The position numbers were made by a program, and so were the translations under genes. This document shows positions 1-8,320 of a stretch of 9,618 nucleotides of DNA, piece by piece. The notes beneath the pieces were generated by a model. The model made no database searches and was not told where the DNA came from. It worked only from the letters and a program-made list of their open reading frames with translations. Every line of letters begins with the position of its first letter. Positions within the stretch are counted from its first letter, which is position 1. The stretch is from Actinomycetes bacterium (GTDB taxonomy: Bacteria > Actinomycetota > Aquicultoria > CAJVYJ01 > JAUVQD01): positions 1-9,618 of the forward strand of contig JAUVQD010000028.1 of the NCBI GenBank assembly GCA_030598355.1, given 5' to 3'.

Positions 1-1082
1 GAGCCCAAGTGAAAAATTGACGTTGTGTGGCTCGGATTTGTCTCGAGTACCCTCCTAAAAGAAGCCACAGCGAGGTCGTAGCGCTTTAGACCAATAAAAG
101 AAAAAGCTATGCCCTCCCAGGCTTTCCACGAGCCTAGACCCTCTTGTCGACGATATGTCACCGGGGCATCGCCAAGCGCTAGAGTTGCAGTGTATGACTG
201 CAAAGCCAGCTCATGTTGGTTTGTGTCACGATATGTCATACCCCGAAGGTATTCCAGGTCTGTATAGTCGGGGAACCGTTTCAGGCCTTCTTCGATCCAA
301 CTAAAAACTTCTTTAGGTTGTTTTAGCTGCCTTAGACAGAGAACAGTATCTAAAATGATACCTGGCAAAAGCTGCGTGTCGTTCTCGGGCGCCAGCTCAT
401 CAAATAACTCTTTGTACAGAACAACGGCTTTCTCATATTCACCTTCGCCGCGAAGCTCATTAGCTTTTAGAAATTTATGGTGTTGCGGGTCGTCCGGATC
501 GGTGCCTGCTTGTTCGATCAACGGTTTATTGCGGGCCGCCTTGTCCTTATTCTTCTCGGTTGATAGTCGACCGTAATGTCTTATCCTAACGTTCGAGACG
601 CCCGCCTCATCATTGGGCTGCCGTGGGGTGATAGTTTCGTGAATCCGCCCGGTGAATCGGTGTTCCGGGAAATTCTTGAAAAGCCGAAGGCTGGAAAAAG
701 TATTTTCCTCGGTTAGATCTTCGCCTTCACCCAGCAAGGTCACGATGGTCATAAAATGAGCGGGGAAAGTTTCCTGATCAAGCGCTTTGCGCAGCTTGGG
801 AATATCCTCCGCAACCAGTTCCTCGTCGGCATCTAAAAAGAGAATCCACTCGCCTTTAGCTTTCTCAAGCCCCGTATTACGCGCGGCACTGAAATCGTCT
901 ATCCAGGGAAAGTCAATGATTTGCGCGCCGTGCTCACGTGCTATCTTAACTGTCTTATCTTTTGAGCCGGTATCAACGACAATTATCTCGTCAGCTACGG
1001 ATTTGACACTGGCCAGGCAGCGCCCAATTGATTCTTCTTCATCTCGAGCGATCATGCACATTGAAAGTTTTATTTTTTTCAT
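1..1082 (-). CDS. Family 2 glycosyltransferase with C-terminal TPR repeats (partial, runs off the window)
   Basis: Reading the complement from ATG at 1082 gives 360 codons without a stop up to the window edge, so the C-terminus is missing. The start MKKIKLSMCMIARDEEESIG and the following IIVVDTGSKDKT (residues 33-44) are the usual nucleotide-sugar binding opening of GT-A fold family 2 enzymes. FLDADEE at 82-88 supplies the DxD metal/UDP-sugar motif, and RLFKN...FTGRIHE (133-149) is the typical acceptor-side block of this subgroup. From about residue 200 the chain becomes helical TPR-like repeats, for example GEGEYEKAVVLYKELF and FIGLKRYDLAVASFRRVL. Relatives act in the cytoplasm on cell-surface or protein glycans; donor and acceptor cannot be read from sequence. 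A GGAG lies 12 bases before the ATG. The gene is divergent from the YkgJ-type gene at 1341. Confidence 0.93.
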   Translation of the reverse strand, partial: MKKIKLSMCMIARDEEESIGRCLASVKSVADEIIVVDTGSKDKTVKIAREHGAQIIDFPWIDDFSAARNTGLEKAKGEWILFLDADEELVAEDIPKLRKALDQETFPAHFMTIVTLLGEGEDLTEENTFSSLRLFKNFPEHRFTGRIHETITPRQPNDEAGVSNVRIRHYGRLSTEKNKDKAARNKPLIEQAGTDPDDPQHHKFLKANELRGEGEYEKAVVLYKELFDELAPENDTQLLPGIILDTVLCLRQLKQPKEVFSWIEEGLKRFPDYTDLEYLRGMTYRDTNQHELALQSYTATLALGDAPVTYRRQEGLGSWKAWEGIAFSFIGLKRYDLAVASFRRVLETNPSHTTSIFHLG

Positions 1083-1340
1083 AGGGCTGCTTGTCTCCGT
1101 GAATTAGTATTGAATACCTAAAAGACTAGCATACGCGGAAAATTTGATGAAGCAGATAATTGGCTTGATTGGCTTCTTAGTAAATATGTGATAGCATTCA
1201 CAATAGTAAGTTAGCTTTTCCTTGCGCTAGAATTAAGAACCTCGCAAATTTTTTTGAGAGTGCTTGTGAAATAGTTCCTTTACTTTTTTCGATTAAACTT
1301 GTGAAGCAAATCTCATGCGACATATCTGTACAGGTGTTTT
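1083..1340. other. Divergent intergenic region
   Basis: This 258-base AT-rich gap separates the divergent glycosyltransferase and YkgJ-type genes. I see no ORF or RNA gene. Its one clear element is the palindrome at 1187-1202, listed separately. No -35/-10 pair is convincing enough to call a promoter for either gene. Confidence 0.6.
1187..1202. promoter_or_regulatory. CRP/FNR-family palindromic operator, TGTGA-n6-TCACA
   Basis: The sequence TGTGATAGCATTCACA is a perfect match to the CRP half-sites TGTGA and TCACA with the canonical 6-base spacer. It lies about 105 bases upstream of the glycosyltransferase start and about 140 bases upstream of the YkgJ-type start, inside the only divergent promoter region of this part of the window. 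CRP-like regulators, including actinobacterial GlxR/Crp, use this consensus. No regulator gene is present here, so binding is an inference; one 10-base-determined match can also arise by chance. Confidence 0.45.
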
Positions 1341-1907
1341 GTGAAAATTATCTCAAGCAATAGGCAAGAAGAGACAGCTGAAACCACCGCAGCCGCGCTT
1401 ATCTCAACGGTAACTCAAGATAATGATTGTCACGTATTTTTTAAACAACTGCACCAAACTTATGAGCTCGCTGACTCTCTTGACGGTCAACATAGCCAAT
1501 GCCGAAAATGTGGTTCATGCTGCCATCAGGAGAACCGCCACCTCGAGGTCTTCGCTGTTGAAATTGGCTATATGCTTCACATAGCAAAAGACAACAAGGT
1601 TCCCATAATTGATTACGGCCATATGTCCTGCCCGATGAGAACCAGACTCAAGGCCTGTCGTAACTATGACGGAAGACCTCTGGGCTGTCGGCTATTTCTC
1701 CCATGGGAAGAATGGACTGAAGAGAAGGGATGCACAACCTTTCCTCATAGCCAAGAGGGATTCAGCAAAATTGGTAATCTGGTTAACTTCACGGAACAAT
1801 TGAATCAAGAATTTGTCTTTAAAACTGGGTTATTTCGCAGTTTAGATTTTGATTTCTTAAGCCACTGGTCAGTTTTACAGTGGTTTTTTGCTCTCCAAAC
1901 ATCTTAA
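1341..1907 (+). CDS. YkgJ-family cysteine cluster protein (putative zinc/iron-chelating domain)
   Basis: This 188-residue soluble protein starts with GTG, preceded by an AGGTG six to ten bases upstream. It has the CxxCxxCC hallmark of the YkgJ family (PF03692) as CRKCGSCC (Cys54, 57, 60, 61). Two further conserved blocks follow: SCPM (Cys97) and CRNYDGRPLGCRLF (Cys106, Cys116), which match the family's second cysteine cluster. Members are thought to bind Zn or Fe-S, but their biochemical role is mostly unknown, so none is assigned. The last 16 residues or so are encoded by a terminator-like hairpin (1861-1889). A TAA sits in the +1 frame at 1858-1860 just before it, suggesting that the 3' end was altered by a small indel and that the original protein ended near residue 172. 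There is no signal peptide or membrane segment. Confidence 0.85.
   Translation: MKIISSNRQEETAETTAAALISTVTQDNDCHVFFKQLHQTYELADSLDGQHSQCRKCGSCCHQENRHLEVFAVEIGYMLHIAKDNKVPIIDYGHMSCPMRTRLKACRNYDGRPLGCRLFLPWEEWTEEKGCTTFPHSQEGFSKIGNLVNFTEQLNQEFVFKTGLFRSLDFDFLSHWSVLQWFFALQTS
1861..1889 (+). terminator. Intrinsic terminator-like hairpin inside the 3' end of the YkgJ-type ORF
   Basis: CCACTG (1862-1867) pairs with CAGTGG (1878-1883) across a 10-base loop and is followed by six T (1884-1889). The stem can extend by a G-T pair and two A-T pairs into the T run. This is a good rho-independent shape for plus-strand transcription, yet it lies upstream of the annotated stop at 1905-1907. Confidence 0.6.
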
Positions 1908-2034
1908 AATCTCCCCTACCCGCATATATCCAATTTGATCACATGTGCCCTCCCGCCAAAGCATTTCCTTTGGCAAGAAGGTTACCAACAAGCCGGGGGT
2001 GGGTCAGTTTTAAACCGGCACATATGGGTCATTT
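1908..2034. other. Intergenic remnant between the YkgJ-type gene and the IS-like terminus
   Basis: This stretch has no credible gene. It contains a small hairpin (CCAAAG at 1957-1962 pairing with CTTTGG at 1969-1974) and, from about 1990, the tandem repeats of an IS-like end. I could not recognise any istA or istB coding remnant. Confidence 0.4.
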
Positions 2035-2051
2035 TTACACCGGCAGCGACA
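1995..2051 (-). mobile_element. IS21-like insertion sequence terminus (remnant)
   Basis: Two tandem repeats, GGGTCAGTTTTAAACCGGCA (2001-2020) and GGGTCATTTTTACACCGGCA (2026-2045), match at 18 of 20 bases with 25-base spacing. On the minus strand the end reads TGTCGCTGCCGGTG and so on, beginning with TGT at 2051. IS21-family elements begin with TG, carry multiple internal terminal repeats of roughly this size, and often show the CCGGT...TGACCC pattern. No transposase gene remains between this end and the YkgJ-type gene, so it is a solo or eroded terminus. The boundary at 2051 coincides with the point where the secreted-protein gene loses its sense. The family assignment is from memory of IS21 ends and is moderate. 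Confidence 0.5.
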
Positions 2052-2223
2052 AAGGTAAAGAAAGTGCAACATTAAAGACTTCAGTAACCGACTTTACAGA
2101 GATTGAGATGGCTGATGGTACTGTCGCCGACACTGTGCTGTTGCCAGTAACCGCGCTAGCCGGCACCACCCACACTAAGCCAAACGTGAGAATTACGATA
2201 AGGATAAGTGCTTTTTTTACCAT
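2035..2223 (-). pseudogene. Truncated secreted or surface protein with signal peptide
   Basis: The likely start is ATG at 2223, because GAGGTG lies five bases upstream; in-frame upstream codons have no comparable site. The product begins MVKKALILIVILTFGLVWVV followed by PASA, a clear signal peptide with an AxA-type cleavage site near residue 24. The short mature part has a beta-rich, Ser/Val-rich composition (STVSATVPSAISISVKSV). The reading frame then enters the IS-like end, with the boundary at 2051, and stops after 62 residues. The native C-terminus is therefore missing, and the last few residues come from the element. I do not recognise the family; it resembles the N-terminus of a small exported surface protein. 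It is probably non-functional. Confidence 0.55.
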
Positions 2224-2242
2224 ATTGTCACCTCTTTTCAGT

Positions 2243-2258
2243 CTATGTAAAAACATAG
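2243..2258 (-). promoter_or_regulatory. Small hairpin in the leader of the truncated secreted-protein gene
   Basis: CTATGT and ACATAG form a 6-bp stem with a 4-base loop, about 20 bases upstream of the ATG at 2223 and before its GAGGTG. It could modulate translation or be incidental. There is no T tract after it on the minus strand sufficient for a terminator. Confidence 0.25.
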
Positions 2259-2340
2259 TCTTGCCTGACTTCACGTAGTCTATAACTTTGCAAATAGATG
2301 TCCGTCCCAAGAGATTAGAGTTAATGTACAGGCAACCCAT

Positions 2341-2459
2341 ATGACCTACTAAAAGAGCCTTTTACCTGGTAGATGAGGTTGTATCGATTTTTTGTGATGA
2401 ACTCGTAGCGAAAGGAGCGCAAATTTCGTGCCTAGAAAAAATAAAAAGTTTTTTTGATA
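2341..2459. other. Gap downstream of glnD
   Basis: No gene is visible. A weak stem, TAAAAG with CTTTTA around an AGC loop near 2350-2364 and flanked by CTAC/GTAG, lies here, but without a T tract in the glnD direction. I could not assign a convincing glnD terminator. Confidence 0.35.
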
Positions 2460-6242
<3,783 letters not shown>

Positions 6243-6306
6243 CGTGTTGCTCCTTTTCCACGATATAACTAATTTGCCGCTACAGAGATGAGCTGATCTG
6301 GTTTCA

Positions 6307-6312
6307 AATATA
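6307..6312 (-). promoter_or_regulatory. Predicted -10 element of the amt-glnB-glnD promoter
   Basis: TATATT on the minus strand lies ten bases beyond the operator's proximal box, giving an expected start near 6300 and a leader of about 58 bases. No -35 hexamer is evident; the operator occupies that place, as expected for an activator-dependent promoter. The same element and spacing recur at 7794-7799. Confidence 0.5.
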
Positions 6313-6322
6313 GCCGCGGGAT

Positions 6323-6360
6323 GTTTCCAGCAGGTTACGGATTTGTTAAATGGGTGTTAA
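6323..6360 (-). promoter_or_regulatory. GlnR-type operator upstream of amt (four pentamers, 11-bp period)
   Basis: Read toward amt, the minus strand is TTAAC-n6-TTAAC-n6-GTAAC-n6-GAAAC, with the boxes at 6356-6360, 6345-6349, 6334-6338 and 6323-6327. The last two match the actinobacterial GlnR a-box/b-box GTnAC-n6-GAAAC exactly, and the first two are degenerate. The 11-bp period fits head-to-tail binding by an OmpR-family dimer. Its place before amt-glnB-glnD, classical GlnR targets, supports the call. A PhoP-type box (also OmpR family, TTAACA-like repeats at 11 bp) is the alternative reading. Confidence 0.65.
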
Positions 6361-6439
6361 GGATAGATCGACGATTGCTTTGTTGGAGAAAGAGTACATA
6401 CGTTCTTTCTTTTTGACACATTCGACACAGGTACGCTAA

Positions 6440-6580
6440 GTTAATAAGAGAACAATCAAAAGAGCAATTACCAAAGGTCTTGATCCTTCCGGTCGACGAT
6501 TGGATTCAATAATGCCGCGCTGGGAGATAAATGAAACAGAACTTGATGCAATTATTAGCTTTTTGAAAAAACTTGATTGA
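6440..6580 (+). pseudogene. C-terminal remnant of a c-type cytochrome
   Basis: An open frame of 46 codons, closed by TGA at 6578-6580, reads in part ITKGLDPSGRRLDSIMPRWE, then INETELDAIISFLKKLD. This is the C-terminal pattern of class I cytochrome c domains: a helix, GxDPxGRxLDxxMPRW containing the axial methionine, then a final helix (DaIIsFLK). The haem-binding CxxCH and the N-terminal half are absent; a TAA immediately precedes the fragment, and the upstream DNA is the amt promoter cassette. No start codon with a ribosome site exists. It is best read as a gene truncated by rearrangement beside the repeat. It precedes the SHOCT protein gene by 24 bases, so the two may once have been an operon. 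Confidence 0.6.
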
Positions 6581-6604
6581 ACCTATGCTTGGGAGGTGAT
6601 TGTG

Positions 6605-6865
6605 ATGATGAATTGGGGACACGACGGAATGATGGGTGGATCAGGTTTCGGTATTTTTGGAATGATTCTCGGTCTTTTCTTCATGCTACTATTTATTATC
6701 GGCTCAATTCTACTAGTCGTATGGATCGTAAAACAGTTTACCCCTGGAGGGACACCTGCTCATCCACCAGCTAGCAATAGCCTGGAAATCCTTAAAGAGA
6801 GGTTTGCTAGAGGTGAAGTTAGCAAAGAAGAGTTTGCGGATATGAAAAAAGAACTTTTGAAATAG
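6605..6865 (+). CDS. Small membrane protein with C-terminal SHOCT domain
   Basis: The 86-residue product has three parts. A Met/His/Gly-rich head (MMNWGHDGMMGGSGFG) is followed by one long hydrophobic helix (about residues 16-43), and then a proline-rich linker. The C-terminal SHOCT motif is LEILKERFARGEVSKEEFADMK. SHOCT domains are short oligomerisation helices at the ends of many small membrane proteins. Start choice: GGGAGG at 6591-6596 places ATG 6605 eight bases downstream; GTG 6602 and ATG 6608 are alternatives, and a GTG at 6596 lies inside the ribosome site. The Met/His head resembles those of proteins found near copper or respiratory genes, but a metal function is only a guess. It follows the cytochrome c remnant and converges on the amidohydrolase gene. 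Confidence 0.85.
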   Translation: MMNWGHDGMMGGSGFGIFGMILGLFFMLLFIIGSILLVVWIVKQFTPGGTPAHPPASNSLEILKERFARGEVSKEEFADMKKELLK

Positions 6866-6921
6866 AACAGCATTAGATGAATGCCTAAGCTATGAGGAAG
6901 TCCGCGGCCTGCTGTCCAGCC

Positions 6922-7650
6922 TTAAAGGCGCAAAATACGCGCCATATTTAGCCCAAGCATCTGACTCTTGTCATTCTCGGAGAGCCCATCCAGCGATCTT
7001 ATCTTGTTGATTTCAGCTTCGTTCGAAACATAAGGAGAATCACTACCGGAGATGATGCGGTCGGCCCCAATCTCTTTAACAGCATCAACTATCAGCTCCG
7101 GCTGGACCTTGGTCGTTCCCAAATAGATGTTTGGAGCCGACTTGGCCGCAGAAATATAGTCGCCTTTACGCATGTGGGCCATGATCATCGGAATGTCAGG
7201 AAACTGATTTGCCAGATCCGCCATTTCAGGCCAGGGAGCGTAGTCTGATCCGGAATCAAACACAGCCGCTAGACGAAGATCTGACACTATTTCAAGCACT
7301 CCATGAAGTCCCGGGTTATCGGGCATGAATTTCTGCGCTCTTGGGTGAAGTTTAATTCCCACAAGGTTCAAGGAAGACCCGATTCTCTCAACCTCTCGGA
7401 CCGCCCTAAAAGGACTAGTCGGGTCTACTCTACCAAAACCGATCAGCCGAGTTGGAAACTCAGCTACAGCCTTGGCAATATAGTTATTTGCTGACTTAAA
7501 GCCCTCGGTCGGGTGGGGATTGTTAAACGGGAAAATCACGGCCTTATCAGCGCCGGCCAAGTCTAGTCCACGAACTATTTCGGCAGCCGACTGCTCTTTT
7601 CGGTCGACAAGATCCGGGCCACCAACATGATTATGACCGTCAATAAGCAT
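6922..7650 (-). CDS. Amidohydrolase-2 family metal-dependent hydrolase (TIM barrel)
   Basis: The 242-residue protein is short for the amidohydrolase-2 family (PF04909, often about 280). It retains the HxH metal motif in DGHNHVGG (His6, His8), GIKLHP (Lys100, His102), the strand-6-like IMAHM (His159), and the final ISGSDSPY (Asp204). Where relatives usually have a metal-ligand histidine (the HTG block), this one has FDSGSDY (Asp132), so metal binding may be altered. Substrate is unknown; relatives are cytoplasmic hydrolases or decarboxylases. ATG at 7650 is preferred because a GGGGGGTGG run precedes it; GTG 7659 would add three residues. Upstream lies a copy of the amt operator and -10 element (7794-7847), suggesting control by the same nitrogen regulator and perhaps a role in nitrogen scavenging, which is inference. 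Confidence 0.88.
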   Translation of the reverse strand: MLIDGHNHVGGPDLVDRKEQSAAEIVRGLDLAGADKAVIFPFNNPHPTEGFKSANNYIAKAVAEFPTRLIGFGRVDPTSPFRAVREVERIGSSLNLVGIKLHPRAQKFMPDNPGLHGVLEIVSDLRLAAVFDSGSDYAPWPEMADLANQFPDIPMIMAHMRKGDYISAAKSAPNIYLGTTKVQPELIVDAVKEIGADRIISGSDSPYVSNEAEINKIRSLDGLSENDKSQMLGLNMARILRL

Positions 7651-7712
7651 GATCCCCACCCCCCATGTACTGACCTAATAAAGAATATACCCAGCGCCTG
7701 TTCGCTTGAACC

Positions 7713-7788
7713 ATGTAGGTGAATACGGGTCATAATGCCTGTTTTGACTTCGTTAATCTGGCCTACATCGGTATTATGTCCCCGTATT
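7713..7788 (-). repeat. Interleaved inverted repeats in the amidohydrolase leader (possible pseudoknot or MITE-like scar)
   Basis: Arm a is 7770-7788 (GGTATTATGTCCCCGTATT) and arm a' is 7722-7739 (AATACGGGTCATAATGCC); they are complementary apart from one unpaired base and a mismatch or wobble. Arm b (7762-7768, CCTACAT) lies in the loop of the a-a' hairpin, and b' (7713-7719, ATGTAGG) lies just outside it and is perfectly complementary. The order a-b-a'-b' on the transcript is that of an H-type pseudoknot. The GGTATTATGTCCCCGTATT arm also resembles ends seen near IS200-like/REP-associated transposases, so a mobile origin is possible. Confidence 0.5.
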
Positions 7789-7793
7789 TAGTA

Positions 7794-7799
7794 AATATA
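7794..7799 (-). promoter_or_regulatory. Predicted -10 element of the amidohydrolase promoter
   Basis: TATATT is in the same position relative to the operator as at amt (ten bases from the proximal box). It predicts transcription from about 7787, at the first base of the inverted repeat, and a leader of roughly 137 bases. Confidence 0.45.
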
Positions 7800-7809
7800 G
7801 CCGCGAGAT

Positions 7810-7847
7810 GTTTCCGATAGGTTACAGAATTGTTAAATGGGTGTTAA
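7810..7847 (-). promoter_or_regulatory. Second GlnR-type operator, upstream of the amidohydrolase
   Basis: Boxes at 7843-7847, 7832-7836, 7821-7825 and 7810-7814 read TTAAC-n6-TTAAC-n6-GTAAC-n6-GAAAC toward the amidohydrolase, identical in sequence and spacing to the amt operator. It lies about 160 bases upstream of the ATG at 7650. Confidence 0.6.
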
Positions 7848-8055
7848 AGATCAATCGACGATCGATTAGTTGATGAAACTGTACCTGAAAATCACGATGA
7901 TCAAAAAGTTCATCTGCGGCACCAGAAATTCTAGTAATCTGCATAAACTGCCTTATTAGTTTTTGCTCAGGTACTACTGCTTGATAGAAATAGATAGCAT
8001 ATGCTGTAACGACGAGAGCAAAAAACAATATGATTGAAATTAACCGTCTTTTCAT
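7822..8055 (-). CDS. Hypothetical small membrane-anchored protein
   Basis: An ATG-started frame of 77 residues begins MKRRLISIILFFALVVTAYA, a convincing signal anchor or signal peptide, followed by a charged helical region with no motif I recognise. No Shine-Dalgarno sequence precedes the ATG. The last 20 or so residues are read from the duplicated promoter cassette, and the stop lies inside the GTAAC operator box, so the native 3' end may have been replaced. It may be a truncated gene or a chance frame; the hydrophobic N-terminus is the main reason to list it. Confidence 0.3.
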   Translation of the reverse strand: MKRRLISIILFFALVVTAYAIYFYQAVVPEQKLIRQFMQITRISGAADELFDHRDFQVQFHQLIDRRLIFNTHLTIL

Positions 8056-8172
8056 AAGAAGAAGTTTACCAAGTAGACATCATTAACGAAATGTATGCTG
8101 CCGGAAAATTGGGGATTGTCGCCGTTGTAATTATTAGGGGCTAGGTCTTCCAATGGCCTCTTAAAAACCCCG
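8056..8172. other. Intergenic gap upstream of the decayed microprotein copy
   Basis: No gene or strong signal is visible. A GGGG...CCCC pair at about 8139-8171 could close a loose stem, but the interior does not pair well. Confidence 0.3.
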
Positions 8173-8289
8173 ACTCAAGTACTGCTTTTTCGCTCTCAGA
8201 GCTTAGCTAAAGGCGTTCTATTACGTATACTTGCCTTTGTACTTTTAAAGACCTTATTTGAGGAAAAAGTAGGAACAAATTATCGGTAA
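8173..8289 (+). pseudogene. Decayed copy of the 33-residue hydrophobic microprotein gene
   Basis: This segment matches 9402-9500 at about 80% of bases and in the same frame, reading TQVLLFRSQSLAKGVLLRIL and then AFVLLKTLFEE. The codon aligned with the intact copy's ATG is CCG (8170-8172). A run of five A where the other copy has four shifts the frame past its stop to a TAA at 8287-8289. No alternative start with a ribosome site is present. The similarity continues about 30 bases past the stop, ending close to the start of the gene at 8321. Confidence 0.45.
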
Positions 8290-8302
8290 GCCAGGCAACC
8301 AC
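8173..8302 (+). repeat. Direct repeat, upstream copy
   Basis: About 130 bases pair with 9402-9530. The match covers the microprotein frame and a tail of about 30 bases (AAATTATC, AAGCC shared). Confidence 0.65.
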
Positions 8303-8308
8303 GTTTGA

Positions 8309-8314
8309 TATACT
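8309..8314 (+). promoter_or_regulatory. Possible -10 element for a leaderless transcript
   Basis: TATACT sits six bases before the ATG at 8321, and no Shine-Dalgarno sequence precedes that ATG. If this is the -10, the transcript would begin at or next to the start codon. No clear -35 is seen. Confidence 0.3.
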
Positions 8315-8320
8315 TGTAAT

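Larger units (their letters stand above)
6306..6400. repeat. Direct repeat copy A (amt promoter cassette)
   Basis: About 95 bases align without gaps to 7793-7887. Identity is about 86% over the first 71 bases and weaker over the rest. The segment contains the -10 element and all four operator boxes. Outside it the two loci diverge. Confidence 0.75.
7793..7887. repeat. Direct repeat copy B (duplicated amt promoter cassette)
   Basis: This copy aligns with 6306-6400. Within the operator all 20 box bases are identical, and the five mismatches fall in the 18 spacer bases. Differences elsewhere are scattered, and translation in the frame of the overlapping minus-strand ORF gives mostly non-synonymous changes. 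Regulatory rather than coding conservation is indicated. Confidence 0.75.

Noticed and set aside
355..1107. Plus-strand frames opposite the glycosyltransferase
   Set aside because: They are Ser-rich antisense frames; the minus strand gives an uninterrupted GT2 domain with a DxD motif.
1880..2278. Plus-strand frame of 132 codons spanning the IS-like end
   Set aside because: It crosses the tail of the YkgJ-type gene, the IS-like repeats and the antisense of the signal peptide; there is no coherent protein.
2224..2340. Riboswitch in the leader of the truncated secreted-protein gene
   Set aside because: I compared it by eye with c-di-GMP-type leaders; the conserved core is absent and only one small hairpin is visible.
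6871..6885. GCATT-n5-AATGC hairpin after the SHOCT gene as a terminator
   Set aside because: The stem is only 5 bp and no T tract follows on either strand.
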